Shown: positions 47,922 through 57,332, counted from the stretch's first letter. The stretch is DNA of 64,000 nt from Nocardia abscessus (GCF_015477775.1 NZ_JADLQO010000026.1:1-64000), one strand, 5' to 3'. Numbers and translations are program-made. The notes: generated by a model not told the origin, from the letters alone.

Positions 47922-49427
47922 TTGTCTGTCGACCGGCACGACAGGTATGCCAGGACGGGCGCTGACCGCCCCGGCGGCCCGGTCCATCGAAGTGAGGCCG
48001 CGGCCGCCGAACGATTCGCTGTCCGCAGTACCGCGGCGTTGCTGGGCGTGGCGGCGGTCGGTATCGGGTTCGGTGTGCTCACAGCACTGGTCCGGGCGCG
48101 GTGGGCACCACTGCAGACCGCGGATCAGGCGGTCACGGACAGCCTGGTCTCCGTGGTGGCGGAGAACAGGATTCTGCAGAGGATTCTCATCGGTATCACC
48201 GATCTCGGAGGGACCGGCACGCTGGTCTTGGTGCTCGCCGTCGGCGGGCTCTGGCTGCTGCTGCGTCGCCTACCACGACTCGCCGTCTACGTGGTGCTCA
48301 CAGGCGCGGGCGGACTGATTCTCAACCCGGTCGTGAAAGAGCTTGTCGCACGGCTACGTCCGGTGGTGGAGGCTCCCGTCTACAGCTCAGGCGGGTGGAG
48401 TTTCCCCAGCGGACACGCGATGGGCTCACTGGTGTGCTACGGCGTTGTCCTGCTGGTTTTCGCACCCGCCCTGCAAGCGGGCCCACGCCGCGCGCTGATC
48501 GGATTCGCAATCCTGATCGTGATCGGGGTCGGGCTCAGCCGGATAGCCCTCGGCGTGCACTACCTCACCGACGTCCTCGCGGGCTGGTTACTCGGGTCGC
48601 TCTGGCTCGTGCTGGCCACCGTCGCGTTCCACCGCTGGCGTGGCGACGCGCGAGTCGACAACGCAGGCCCGTTACCCGGTGACGTACCGCCGGCCGACGA
48701 AGACGACTTGCGGCCGGTCCCGCTTCGGCATCCGCCCACCCTGCCCCACCCATGGCGCGGGATCGGCGAACTCGCGGTCGCGTGGGTGCTGCTCGTCGGG
48801 CTGCTCGTCGGAATCGGCATGCTGGTGCGCGCCCCGGAGACCGAGACCCCTGTCCTGCGGTGGGACCACAGCATTGTGGCGGCGCTCGCCGAGCATCGTG
48901 ACCCCACGCTCACCTCCGTCCTCGGAGTGTTCGGCGAACTCGGCAATACCACCGCGGTCATCACGGTCGCCCTGATCGTCGCCGCACTGGCGGTGGGCCT
49001 GATGCGCAGCTGGCGACCGGTGTTGTTCCTCGGCATCGCACTGCTGGGTGAGATCACGCTGTTTCTCGCCACCGCCGCGATCGTCGACCGCGACCGCCCT
49101 CAGGTCCCACACCTCGATCCCGAGCTTCCACCCACCGCCAGTTTTCCCTCCGGGCACGTCGCTGCCTCCCTGACGCTTTACGGAGGCACCGCCGCGCTCC
49201 TGTGGGCCACCGCCCGCCGAGGCCGGTACCGGCTTTTCGCCGTCGCACCGATTCTGATTCCCGTGCTGGTGGGCGTGCAGCGCATCTATGCCGGTGCGCA
49301 CCATCCCACCGACGTCCTCGGCGCGGTCCTGCTGTCTTCGATATGGACCGCGATCGCCTGGTGGGTCGTCCGACCCGTCTCGACCGAACTACCTACGGCC
49401 TACCGATGCGTTCGCCTCGATGGGTAG
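47922..49427 (+). CDS. double PAP2-domain membrane phosphatase (501 aa)
   Basis: Two PAP2 lipid-phosphatase domains in one chain, each with several transmembrane helices. The first has KELVARLRP, PSGHAMG and SRIALGVHYLTD (complete C1-C2-C3 signature). The second has DRDRP, FPSGHVAAS and QRIYAGAHHPTD, where the C3 serine is glutamine. A TTG start at 47922 follows AGGAGGTG at ideal spacing; no ATG or GTG fits. A tandem PAP2 fusion is uncommon. It would dephosphorylate phosphatidic acid or polyprenyl pyrophosphates on the outer membrane face. Confidence 0.85.
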   Translation: MSVDRHDRYARTGADRPGGPVHRSEAAAAERFAVRSTAALLGVAAVGIGFGVLTALVRARWAPLQTADQAVTDSLVSVVAENRILQRILIGITDLGGTGTLVLVLAVGGLWLLLRRLPRLAVYVVLTGAGGLILNPVVKELVARLRPVVEAPVYSSGGWSFPSGHAMGSLVCYGVVLLVFAPALQAGPRRALIGFAILIVIGVGLSRIALGVHYLTDVLAGWLLGSLWLVLATVAFHRWRGDARVDNAGPLPGDVPPADEDDLRPVPLRHPPTLPHPWRGIGELAVAWVLLVGLLVGIGMLVRAPETETPVLRWDHSIVAALAEHRDPTLTSVLGVFGELGNTTAVITVALIVAALAVGLMRSWRPVLFLGIALLGEITLFLATAAIVDRDRPQVPHLDPELPPTASFPSGHVAASLTLYGGTAALLWATARRGRYRLFAVAPILIPVLVGVQRIYAGAHHPTDVLGAVLLSSIWTAIAWWVVRPVSTELPTAYRCVRLDG

Positions 49428-49561
49428 CCGAGACTCACTGTTGTGCCGGTGCATGACGGCCGCCTCGGCGACCCTTGATCGGCGCGGCAGGTCGTTGGTC
49501 ACTGTGCGCCTCGGATGCGGGTTCCAGGAGCGTCGAGGTGTGTTTCCACGGGAGGGATTTG

Positions 49562-50995
49562 ATGCAGGTCGAGTATTCCGGACGGGACGATACCGGCTAC
49601 GTCGCGATGACGACTCCGGGCCGGTCGACGCCACAGACGTTCCGAAGCGTCCTCGGCTGGGCCGTTGCGGTAATCCTCGCCGCGGCTGTCGTCGTGGTCG
49701 CCCGTGCGGTCGAATTGGTGGAGTACTGGCGTAACTATGCGCTGATTCGCGACTTCGAGAACCGTGCGTCGAGTGCGGAGCAGTACCTGCGTGAGATCGA
49801 GGGCCAGACGGCGTTGTCCTGGGCTTCGTCGGTGGCGTGGCTTGCACAAATGGTGTGTGGCGTACTGTTCGTCATCTGGACCTATCGGTCGCGGCGCAAC
49901 ACCGAATTACTGTGTGCGGCAACTCATCGGCTGTCGAGCGGATGGGCGATAGCCGGTTTCTTGCCGATCGTGAACTGGTTCCTGCCACCGGTCGTGGTCG
50001 ATGACATCCAACGGGCCAGCGACCCGGCGACGCCGCCGAACGCCCACCGGCTCGTGGCCAACTCGACGACGCCGCTGGTCGTCATCTGGTGGATCGGGTT
50101 CGTCACGGGCTCGACCCTGCTCTTCGCCGCCTCGTTGTTCGGCATCGCACCCCGGTCGGGCGCCGCCGGGACCGATCGCGCGGCCCTCGGCATGCTGATC
50201 GGTTTCGGCGGCATGTTGCTGCTCGTCGCGGCGGCCGTCACGTTGGCCGTGATCGTTGTCCGCGTCACCCGCTGGCAAGAGGCGCGCGCGTCGGCGACCG
50301 TACAAGCCGATGGCAATGCTCACCTACAGCCGCCCGTTGCAGTCCAGCGAAACCTCGGGCAGCACACCGCCCCGGCTCCGATGAGACCGCTCGAGCCTGT
50401 CGGCGTGCTCGGCAACGTGGCCGCGGGCTTGTCGCTGACCGTAGTTGCCGCGACTGCCGTTGTCGCGATGGCTGTGTCCGAATCCGGGGACGTGCAGAAC
50501 ACGACGAAAGGAACAGCCGAATACGAAGCGGCCATGGATGATTGGGCGCCTTGGATACTGTCCGGTCTCGCCGTGTGGACGCTTGCTCTCTTTGCGGCGG
50601 GATCCGTATTCCTCTTCTGGCTCCTGCGCGCCCGAATCAACGCCGAGATATTGGACCCGGCTGCGCAGCGTCTCGGCAGGGGTTGGGCTCTCGGCGGATG
50701 GTTCGTGCCGGTGGGCAATTTCATTGTTCCCGCCATCGTCGTGGACGACGTGTACCGCGTGAGTTACCGCGGCTCGTCACCTTTTCGCGGGCCGGTGGTG
50801 GCGTGGTGGCTGGCTTGGGTCGCGGCGTGGGTCGTCGGATGGATCGGGCTCGCATACCTGGTGGCTCCAATGCTGTGGACGTCCGCCCTGCTGTACGCGC
50901 TCGCCGCCGTACTACTGACCACGGTTATCCTGCGAATCGATGCGGGTCAGCGAACAGCGTTCTCGTCCTCACCCGGACTTGGTCCGTCAGCGTGA
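49562..50995 (+). CDS. tandem DUF4328 membrane protein (477 aa)
   Basis: Two similar DUF4328-type units, each with about four transmembrane helices and the conserved WIxxxPxxNxxxPxxVVDDI pattern: first WAIAGFLPIVNWFLPPVVVD, second WALGGWFVPVGNFIVPAIVV. ATG 49562 has GGGAGG upstream. The function of this domain is unknown. It overlaps the next small gene by 1 base and probably starts a three-gene operon. Confidence 0.85.
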   Translation: MQVEYSGRDDTGYVAMTTPGRSTPQTFRSVLGWAVAVILAAAVVVVARAVELVEYWRNYALIRDFENRASSAEQYLREIEGQTALSWASSVAWLAQMVCGVLFVIWTYRSRRNTELLCAATHRLSSGWAIAGFLPIVNWFLPPVVVDDIQRASDPATPPNAHRLVANSTTPLVVIWWIGFVTGSTLLFAASLFGIAPRSGAAGTDRAALGMLIGFGGMLLLVAAAVTLAVIVVRVTRWQEARASATVQADGNAHLQPPVAVQRNLGQHTAPAPMRPLEPVGVLGNVAAGLSLTVVAATAVVAMAVSESGDVQNTTKGTAEYEAAMDDWAPWILSGLAVWTLALFAAGSVFLFWLLRARINAEILDPAAQRLGRGWALGGWFVPVGNFIVPAIVVDDVYRVSYRGSSPFRGPVVAWWLAWVAAWVVGWIGLAYLVAPMLWTSALLYALAAVLLTTVILRIDAGQRTAFSSSPGLGPSA

Positions 50996-51153
50996 TGGCG
51001 ATCGAGAAGCGCACCGAAATCAGGACTGCCCTGGATGTCTCGCCAACCAGCTGTCGAACCGCCGCGCAGCCCACAACGAGTGCGGTGTTCGAGTCACCGG
51101 AGACCGCTGCGATCCGGATCGCCGACGAACTCGTCGGCCGAATCAGGTCGTGA
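50995..51153 (+). CDS. small hypothetical protein (52 aa)
   Basis: Begins MAIEKRTEIRTALDVS and ends with a helix, ADELVGRIRS. The ATG overlaps the stop of the DUF4328 gene, which suggests coupled translation. The next gene starts 11 bases later. It has no recognised family. Confidence 0.42.
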   Translation: MAIEKRTEIRTALDVSPTSCRTAAQPTTSAVFESPETAAIRIADELVGRIRS

Positions 51154-51164
51154 GGAGTCGAAGT

Positions 51165-51635
51165 TTGAGCGAGACCGACTCTGCCTTCCCTCCGGATGAC
51201 GAGCATCAGCGATACGCTCGCTACCGCCGAGAGTTGGCGCGGGTGCTGCCGGAGCACGAAAGCGACATGATAAGCGCCGTCCTCGGCGATCCGGACAAGG
51301 CGATGGCGGAGGCCGCGGTGGTCGGACACCTCGACCGCCGGGCCGCGATACTGCTCACCGACCCCGGATTCCACGTATGGGCACGCGCCATCGCGCAAGC
51401 GATCGGTGAGCGCGAGTACGTCGCCCGCCGCCTGCGCGAATGGGCTCTACTGAGGTCGATCAGCACGGGTGAAGAGTGGACTGCCGACCAGGTCCGCGGC
51501 ACCTCCGACTGGTTCCAGCGCAAAGCCGTGGAGATCGCGACCTCCCCCACTGTCCTCACCTTGCTCGCCGGCCAGGGAAGAACGCGCCGCGTGCGCGCGG
51601 CCGCCGCTCGCCGACTTCCCGAACGAAACCGCTAG
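51165..51635 (+). CDS. hypothetical helical protein (156 aa)
   Basis: A charged, mostly helical soluble protein (RYARYRRELARVLPEHESD, DWFQRKAVEIATSPTVLTLL). A TTG start at 51165 with GAGGAG upstream is favoured. The family is not recognised; it may be regulatory for the membrane protein in its operon. Confidence 0.6.
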   Translation: MSETDSAFPPDDEHQRYARYRRELARVLPEHESDMISAVLGDPDKAMAEAAVVGHLDRRAAILLTDPGFHVWARAIAQAIGEREYVARRLREWALLRSISTGEEWTADQVRGTSDWFQRKAVEIATSPTVLTLLAGQGRTRRVRAAAARRLPERNR

Positions 51636-51666
51636 CCGACGAGTGGCCTGCCTGGGCGGGCGGTTG

Positions 51667-54255
51667 TCACCGGGGTGGTCGGCGAGCGGCTTCGGCCTCG
51701 ACTCGATCCGCGAGGCCGGGCGGGACCGAGGTGATGATGTGCTCGCGGGAAGGTATCGAGAGTTTGTGCAGGATGGCGGCGACCTGTGCGTCGACGGTCT
51801 TGGGCGCGCTTCCGCGGCGTACCGCGATCGCGCTGTTCGGCCAGCCCGCGGCGGCGAGGACCGCCACATCCCGCTCGGCCCGGGTCAACCGCTGCCATGG
51901 AGCGTGCTGCCGCTCACCATGTGCGATGGACAGGCGGGCGGGCGGCAGCGTGCCCAGAGCAAGTTGGTGGACTTCGTGCATCTCGGGCCGCAAGCTTCCG
52001 CCGTCGGCTTCTGCGGCGGCGAAACCTCTGGCGCCCAGTATTTTTCGCGCGACCCGCACGGCATGCACCGTTTCGTCCTGAAACGGCCCCAACCCCGTGA
52101 TATCGATGCCCAGCCTGCTTCGCAGAGCCGAAGTTCCGCCGATGAGTCGGGCGATCTCGGTGGCCGACTCCACCATTCGAGCACGGTCGACTGCCGCGCC
52201 GCGGGCACCGTCGTCGACGATTCGTGCGAGAGCCCAGGCACGGGCTTGCACGGACCATAACGCACCCCATTCGTCGCGCCTGCTCAGCTGCAAGTCCAGG
52301 GCTCGGCGTGCGGGATGCAGAGCCGAACACGCATCACCATGCTTGGTCAGCGTGATCGCCCAGACGAGGTCCGCCCAACCTTTCGCGAACGACGTGCCCG
52401 AGGCATCGGCGTTGTCGAGGTAGGCAGCGGCAAGCGCCATGGCTCGGTCCGCAGGCCCGAGTAGGGCCGCCGAGAGGGCAGCGATCAGTTCGCTGATCGA
52501 TGCGGCACTGCCGTCTCCGACTCGGGCGAACTTCGCGCGGGCACGACAGAGCACGATGGTCGACCTCGTGTCCCGCAGAACGAAAAGCAAATTGCCCCAA
52601 GCAAATTCCACCGCAGCAGGAAGTCCGATGTCGATTTCGGGGGTACTTCGCCAACTCTCGCGCAAGTCACTCTCGGGTGCGTATGCCTCGACGCACATCG
52701 CCAACAGCCGCTCTGCCTCATCCAGCTCGCCCTGGCACAGTGCGATCCACGCCGTCAAAGCCCTAGTAGAAATCTGCAGCTCGACCGGCGCCTGCGCCGA
52801 TGCGTGCGTCGAGCGCAGCGCCAGCTCGGTCAAACGGCGCGCTTCCCTGAACGAGCCCTTGCGGAATGGGAGTTGCAGTGCGAGCACTCCCGCGCAGATT
52901 TCCAGGCCCGCAACTGCCTCGCCGGGAAGGGAAAGACTCCGTTCGACCGCGGTGAGGATGTTGTCCCACGCCGCCTGCGCCCAATCCTGCAACTCCGATT
53001 CGGCCGGACCGAACCAGTGAGCGGCCGCGTACGCGACCCGGTCGCGGTAGTACCGTATATGCCGTCGAGCCAGTCGCGCCGATTCGTCTGTTCCACCGCT
53101 CGACCGGAGACGGAGCCTTCGCTGCGCGAAGAGGTGCAGACTCTCGAGCAGCGAGTAGCGCACGGTGTCCGATGCGATGTGGACGGTGACCAAGGAGCGA
53201 TCGCACAGTCGGTCGAGTAGCTGCCGAACCTCGGTCGCCGCCAGAGCGACCGTTTCGGTGGCCCCGGACTCGTCTTCCCGATCGCGTCCGGGCCGAGTGT
53301 CGTCGGCGCAGATGGCTTCGATGGCCTCCACATCCGCGCCGAACAGATCGGTAGCATCATCCGCGTCGACCGCCGTACCGGCAGCGAACACCGAAAGGCG
53401 TTCGAACAGCAACTGCTCCTCGGGCGGACACAGATCGTACGACCACTTGATCACGTCGCCCACTCGTCGGTGCCGGATTTCGACGCCCAACTGCGAACCG
53501 TGCGTCCAGTCCATCCGCATGTCGTCGGAGGAGGCGGCGCTCAGTTCGCGCAGAACCGCCGCCGGTGACCGACGGATCAGCCTGGCCGCGGCCAAACGGA
53601 TGAACAGCGGGTTATTGTCGAGATGTCGGCAGATGGCGCCGATCGTGTGGTCTCCGCTCTCGCCCGTCACTCGGTGTCCGACCATCTCGGATCGCTGCCG
53701 GAAGAGTTCGATCGCGTCCCGCCGGGCCAAAGGCGGGACTACGACGCGATACTCGTCGACCCAATCGATCGCTTCGCGGCTTGTCGTGAGGATGGTCAGC
53801 TGTGGCACAGCGGCGAGCAAGCGGCTGACCACCTCGCCCGCTGCGCTCAGAACATGCTCGCAATTGTCCATGACCAGCAGGGGCCGACGCAGTTTCGCGC
53901 GACCGCCGGTGGGGCTCAGAGCGGTGGTCAAGGACTCCCACGAGGTCCGGCCGGAGAAGTCCGCCTCGACCACAGCCTGCAGAATTTCCTCGGCCACCAG
54001 GTCGGTATCCGAGCCAGCGGCCAGCCGCGCGAGTCGCACCCAATGGACCGGGGCTTTGATGGATCGCCGATACCGCCGTAGCGCCTCCGCGGCGAGGCTG
54101 GTCTTGCCGATACCGCCCGGCCCGAGCAAGGTGATCAGCCGCGCCCGGCCGAGTAGCAAGCTGACGACCTGCGCCAGCTCGGGCTCCCGGCCGACGAAGA
54201 CCTCGGCGGCATCATGCCGATCATCCGCGATGATCGTGCCTGCGGGGCCCCTCAT
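51667..54255 (-). CDS. large STAND ATPase LuxR-type regulator (862 aa)
   Basis: An N-terminal NB-ARC/STAND ATPase with P-loop GPGGIGKTS at 45-53 and Walker B LLVMDNCEH near 127-134, a winged-helix region, a helical repeat middle section (about 430-720) and a C-terminal LuxR helix-turn-helix (WQRLTRAERDVAVLAAAGWP to about 850). This is the AfsR/LuxR-large-ATP-binding layout. It lies upstream of no obvious cluster, so its targets are unknown. The neighbouring genes point to a regulator of secondary or stress functions. Confidence 0.9.
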   Translation of the reverse strand: MRGPAGTIIADDRHDAAEVFVGREPELAQVVSLLLGRARLITLLGPGGIGKTSLAAEALRRYRRSIKAPVHWVRLARLAAGSDTDLVAEEILQAVVEADFSGRTSWESLTTALSPTGGRAKLRRPLLVMDNCEHVLSAAGEVVSRLLAAVPQLTILTTSREAIDWVDEYRVVVPPLARRDAIELFRQRSEMVGHRVTGESGDHTIGAICRHLDNNPLFIRLAAARLIRRSPAAVLRELSAASSDDMRMDWTHGSQLGVEIRHRRVGDVIKWSYDLCPPEEQLLFERLSVFAAGTAVDADDATDLFGADVEAIEAICADDTRPGRDREDESGATETVALAATEVRQLLDRLCDRSLVTVHIASDTVRYSLLESLHLFAQRRLRLRSSGGTDESARLARRHIRYYRDRVAYAAAHWFGPAESELQDWAQAAWDNILTAVERSLSLPGEAVAGLEICAGVLALQLPFRKGSFREARRLTELALRSTHASAQAPVELQISTRALTAWIALCQGELDEAERLLAMCVEAYAPESDLRESWRSTPEIDIGLPAAVEFAWGNLLFVLRDTRSTIVLCRARAKFARVGDGSAASISELIAALSAALLGPADRAMALAAAYLDNADASGTSFAKGWADLVWAITLTKHGDACSALHPARRALDLQLSRRDEWGALWSVQARAWALARIVDDGARGAAVDRARMVESATEIARLIGGTSALRSRLGIDITGLGPFQDETVHAVRVARKILGARGFAAAEADGGSLRPEMHEVHQLALGTLPPARLSIAHGERQHAPWQRLTRAERDVAVLAAAGWPNSAIAVRRGSAPKTVDAQVAAILHKLSIPSREHIITSVPPGLADRVEAEAARRPPR

Positions 54256-54298
54256 CGACTCCCCTCCTGTTGTCGACGATTGTTCCCTTCGTACGCGA

Positions 54299-54718
54299 TC
54301 ACGGAAGAAAGACGATCGCCGCCGCTCCGAGGACGTCGACCACCCCGCACCACTCCGACCACGCCTTGGGCACGACGCGGTTGCGGCGATGGTGGACGAA
54401 GTCCCAGACGCCGTGCGCCAGCCAGCCGCCCGCGAGCAGGTAGCGGCCGAGACTCTCGTCCGCGGTCGAAACCGCGAGGGCGATGCCGCTGAAGGCAGCC
54501 AGTCCCGCCACCTGAAGTGCGAATTCGCCGCGGTGCCACAGGTCGCCTCGAAACGCGCCGAACAGCAGGTAGAAGACGGCCATGACGGGTAAGAGCACAG
54601 TGAAGGGCCTCAGCTCCGAAGCCCCGTCGGCGAAGAAGACGACGACGGCGACGACCGCGGCCAGCGTCGGCCAGCGACTCTTGACTATGCCGACTCGCGC
54701 GGCGGAAGAGATGTTCAT
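54299..54718 (-). CDS. small membrane protein (139 aa)
   Basis: About four predicted transmembrane helices separated by short charged loops (TLAAVVAVVVFFADG, VLLPVMAVFYLLFG, ALQVAGLAAFSGIALAV, VDVLGAAAIVFLP), with a conserved-looking HGVWDFVHHRRN between helices 3 and 4. The family is not recognised. It diverges from the GlxA-type regulator with about 100 bases between starts, so it may be its target. Confidence 0.72.
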   Translation of the reverse strand: MNISSAARVGIVKSRWPTLAAVVAVVVFFADGASELRPFTVLLPVMAVFYLLFGAFRGDLWHRGEFALQVAGLAAFSGIALAVSTADESLGRYLLAGGWLAHGVWDFVHHRRNRVVPKAWSEWCGVVDVLGAAAIVFLP

Positions 54719-54816
54719 ACAGCTCACAGTTCTGACCGGCGCGACGCCACGCGAGTGGGCCGACGGTCGATGTCCGAAATCTTGGGATCTTCGTCTTTCC
54801 GCTGTAGGGTCGGGCT

Positions 54817-55785
54817 GTGCGGGAGCGGATCGTGGTGGTGGTCGGCTATGACGGCGCGGAGCTACTCGACATCGCCTGTGTGACAACAGCCCTCGGGATG
54901 GCGAACAACATGGGAGCCCACCGCCCGTACCGCATCGTCGTCGCCACCCCAGGAGGTCGGCCGATCGAATTGCACTCGGGTCTGACACTGACCGGTCCGA
55001 GTTCCCTCGAACGCCTCACAGGGCCGCTGGACACGTTGATCGTCTCGGGCGGGCTGGGCCATGAGGCCGCCGCCGCCAATCCCCAACTGGTCGGTCACGT
55101 CCGGCGTCTGGCCAAGGAGAGCCGACGGGTGGCGTCCGTCTGCACCGGCGTCACCATCCTGGCCGCGGCAAGCATCCTCGACGGCAAGCGCGCAACTACG
55201 CATTGGCAGTACGCCGGTCTATTCGCCACCCGCTACCCCGAAGTCATGGTCGACCCGCGCCCGATCTTCATCCGCGACGGACACGTCACGACAGCGGCCG
55301 GAGTAACCAGCGCGCTGGATCTGGCGCTCGCCTTCATCGAGGAAGACCACGACGCCGACGTGGCGCGAACGGTATCCCGCTATCTGGTGACCTACCTGCA
55401 ACGGCCCGGCAATCAAGCGCAGATGAGTGTGTTCACCGCGAGTCCTCCGCCGGAGCACGATCTCGTCCGCCGGGTCACCGCTTACGTGACCGCCCACCTC
55501 GACGATGACCTCTCCACGGCCGCGTTGGCGGCGCACGTCGGTGTCGGGGCGCGGCACCTCGCCCGACTTTTCGTGGACCAGATCGGATATCCGCCCGGCC
55601 GATACGTCCGCAAGGCGCGCGTCGACGCGGCAGCGAATCTGCTCATCACGACATCGCTGCCGATGACGGGCATCGCACGGCGGTGTGGGTTCGGCTCAGC
55701 GGAGACGCTGCGCCTCGCCTTCCTCCAGCAGTACGGGACGTCACCATCGCGATTTCGGGCAACACACGTTCGTCAAGCCGGATGA
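54817..55785 (+). CDS. GlxA-type regulator, DJ-1/PfpI plus AraC HTH (322 aa)
   Basis: The N-terminal DJ-1/PfpI-like domain (about 5-175) contains VASVCTGVTILAAASIL with the nucleophile-position cysteine. The C-terminal AraC/XylS DNA-binding domain has two helix-turn-helices (TAALAAHVGVGARHLARLF and MTGIARRCGFGSAETLRLAF). Such GlxA-family proteins regulate adjacent operons. A GTG start at 54817 is used. The 3' end overlaps the convergent tautomerase by 13 bases. Confidence 0.92.
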   Translation: MRERIVVVVGYDGAELLDIACVTTALGMANNMGAHRPYRIVVATPGGRPIELHSGLTLTGPSSLERLTGPLDTLIVSGGLGHEAAAANPQLVGHVRRLAKESRRVASVCTGVTILAAASILDGKRATTHWQYAGLFATRYPEVMVDPRPIFIRDGHVTTAAGVTSALDLALAFIEEDHDADVARTVSRYLVTYLQRPGNQAQMSVFTASPPPEHDLVRRVTAYVTAHLDDDLSTAALAAHVGVGARHLARLFVDQIGYPPGRYVRKARVDAAANLLITTSLPMTGIARRCGFGSAETLRLAFLQQYGTSPSRFRATHVRQAG

Positions 55786-56225
55786 GCATCGTGGTGACGA
55801 TCCGCGCCGAGATCGCCACCTCTGCCCAGATTCGCGGCCGCCTCGACCATCTCGGGAATATCGGACTGCAGACGACCCGCCCAGCCGGTGTGCTCCAACG
55901 GGTAGTGGTTCATCAGGATCAGGGTCTCGTCGGTGTTCGCCAGACCTTGGTAAGCGGCATGGATCGCCGCGTGCAGCTTCTCGGCCAACATGCGCCTGGC
56001 GCCCATGTCATGCAGCTCAGGCACCTCCAGGACGCAGAGCGGCTTGAGCGGTTCGGCATTGATCCGGCCGTCCAGCGCGACATTCTCCGCCGGATACTCG
56101 CGCAGCCAGACCCGTACGTCGTCGATGTGGAACACCTCGTCCACCGCCTCGGTGATCGCGGCCATCATGGCACGCTTGGCCTCCCCTCGGACCCCCGATG
56201 GAGCCTCGATGAAAATCTGCGGCAT
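55773..56225 (-). CDS. tautomerase family protein (150 aa)
   Basis: A fused 4-oxalocrotonate tautomerase-like protein. After Met removal the catalytic proline is residue 2 (MPQIFIEAP), with the second beta-alpha-beta half starting near residue 62 (PLCVLEVP). It interconverts keto and enol forms of small organic acids or is promiscuous. It ends tail-to-tail with the GlxA-type regulator and follows the monooxygenase gene, so the two are probably one leftward unit. Confidence 0.85.
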   Translation of the reverse strand: MPQIFIEAPSGVRGEAKRAMMAAITEAVDEVFHIDDVRVWLREYPAENVALDGRINAEPLKPLCVLEVPELHDMGARRMLAEKLHAAIHAAYQGLANTDETLILMNHYPLEHTGWAGRLQSDIPEMVEAAANLGRGGDLGADRHHDAHPA

Positions 56226-56242
56226 GACGCACTCCTCTGTTC

Positions 56243-56572
56243 TCAGTTGACCGGAAATCGATAGGATCCGACGACGGCGGCCTCCGCGACCATCGGCGGT
56301 TCGGTGACGCGGCCGCCGATCCCGCGTTGAAATCTCGCGAACGCCGGTGATCGGGCCAGTGTTCGCCCGTCCCCCTCGTGCAGAGCGACATGGACGAACG
56401 TCACGCCGTCCTCCAGCTGGAATGTGGCATATCGCAAGCCACCCGGGTTCTCGTCCGTCAACTCGGCGAATACCTGCTCGATCAGCCTCCGATTCTCCTC
56501 GGCCCGGTCGGGATGCGTTCGGTACCGCACTACGAATGCCTTACTCGTGTCCTGCGTCGGATCAGCAACCAT
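56243..56572 (-). CDS. antibiotic biosynthesis monooxygenase-like protein (109 aa)
   Basis: A small ferredoxin-like barrel of the ABM type (VVRYRTHPDRAEENRRLIEQ and LRYATFQLEDGVTFVHVA segments). The ATG at 56572 has no ribosome-binding site. A consensus promoter ends 8 bases before it, so the mRNA is probably leaderless. It is first in a leftward unit with the tautomerase and diverges from the HxlR regulator. Confidence 0.82.
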   Translation of the reverse strand: MVADPTQDTSKAFVVRYRTHPDRAEENRRLIEQVFAELTDENPGGLRYATFQLEDGVTFVHVALHEGDGRTLARSPAFARFQRGIGGRVTEPPMVAEAAVVGSYRFPVN

Positions 56573-56575
56573 AAG

Positions 56576-56593
56576 TTGGAATATAAGATCCAA
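56576..56593. promoter_or_regulatory. operator between the HxlR and monooxygenase genes
   Basis: TTGGA-8-TCCAA, an inverted repeat covering the -10 box of the leftward promoter. The divergent HxlR gene makes autoregulation and repression of the monooxygenase likely. Confidence 0.62.
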
Positions 56594-56609
56594 TAGTAGG
56601 AAAAGTCAA
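56581..56609 (-). promoter_or_regulatory. sigma70-type promoter of the monooxygenase gene
   Basis: On the minus strand TTGACT (56609-56604) and TTATAT (56586-56581) are separated by exactly 17 bases. The -10 box ends 8 bases before ATG 56572, so transcription probably starts at or next to the start codon. Confidence 0.7.
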
Positions 56610-56654
56610 CTATGAAGTGGGTTCTTCGGGATAACGGCTGGTAGGGTGGGGGCC

Positions 56655-57332
56655 ATGGCAGGTAAGCGCTGGTACAACGACGGCTGCGCGGTGTCGCACG
56701 CCCTCGACCTCATCGGCGACCGATGGGCGCTGCCCGTGGTGCGCGAACTGCTGCTCGGACCGAAGCGGTTCACCGACCTCCGCTCGGGCCTTCCTGGAGC
56801 CAGCCCTGACATGCTGTCGCAGCGGCTGCGCGAATTGCGGCAGGCCGGCGTCGTCCGGCAGCATCGGCTGCCGCCACCAGCGGCCGCATGGGTCTACGAG
56901 CTGACCGAGTGGGGAGCCGAACTGGCGCCCGTGGTCACCCAACTCGGGCGTTGGGGTGGACGATCCCCGCTGCTGCGCCACGACATCCACAGCAGCGTCG
57001 ACTCGCTCATGCTCTCGCTGCGAGCGACATTCGATCCCGAGGCCGCTGCGGGCGCCGCGATGGCGGTCGCTCTACGACTCGGCGACGACCGCTTCCGCGT
57101 CCGCATCGCCGGCGGTGCGATCCGAGTCGAGCGCGGCGACATCGACCGACCCGATGTCGTCCTCGACACGGACTCGCACACCTTGGACGACTTGCTCTAC
57201 GGCGGAATGGATCTCGAGTCCGCCGTGCACGCGGGGACGGTGCGCGTGACGGGCACCCACGCCGTGGCGCAGCGTTTCCTCGATCTCTTTCCGCTGCCCG
57301 ACCAAGTCCCCGCCGTCAGCGAGAGGGACTGA
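56655..57332 (+). CDS. HxlR-type winged-helix regulator with C-terminal SCP2-like domain (225 aa)
   Basis: An HxlR winged helix-turn-helix at about 8-105: CAVSHALDLIGDRWALPVVR, then LLGPKRFTDLRSGLPGASPD and LRELRQAGVV. The C-terminal 110 residues look like a sterol-carrier-type sensor domain. ATG 56655 is preferred; a GTG at 56646 is an alternative. It is divergent from the ABM-like gene with a palindromic operator between them. Confidence 0.88.
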   Translation: MAGKRWYNDGCAVSHALDLIGDRWALPVVRELLLGPKRFTDLRSGLPGASPDMLSQRLRELRQAGVVRQHRLPPPAAAWVYELTEWGAELAPVVTQLGRWGGRSPLLRHDIHSSVDSLMLSLRATFDPEAAAGAAMAVALRLGDDRFRVRIAGGAIRVERGDIDRPDVVLDTDSHTLDDLLYGGMDLESAVHAGTVRVTGTHAVAQRFLDLFPLPDQVPAVSERD

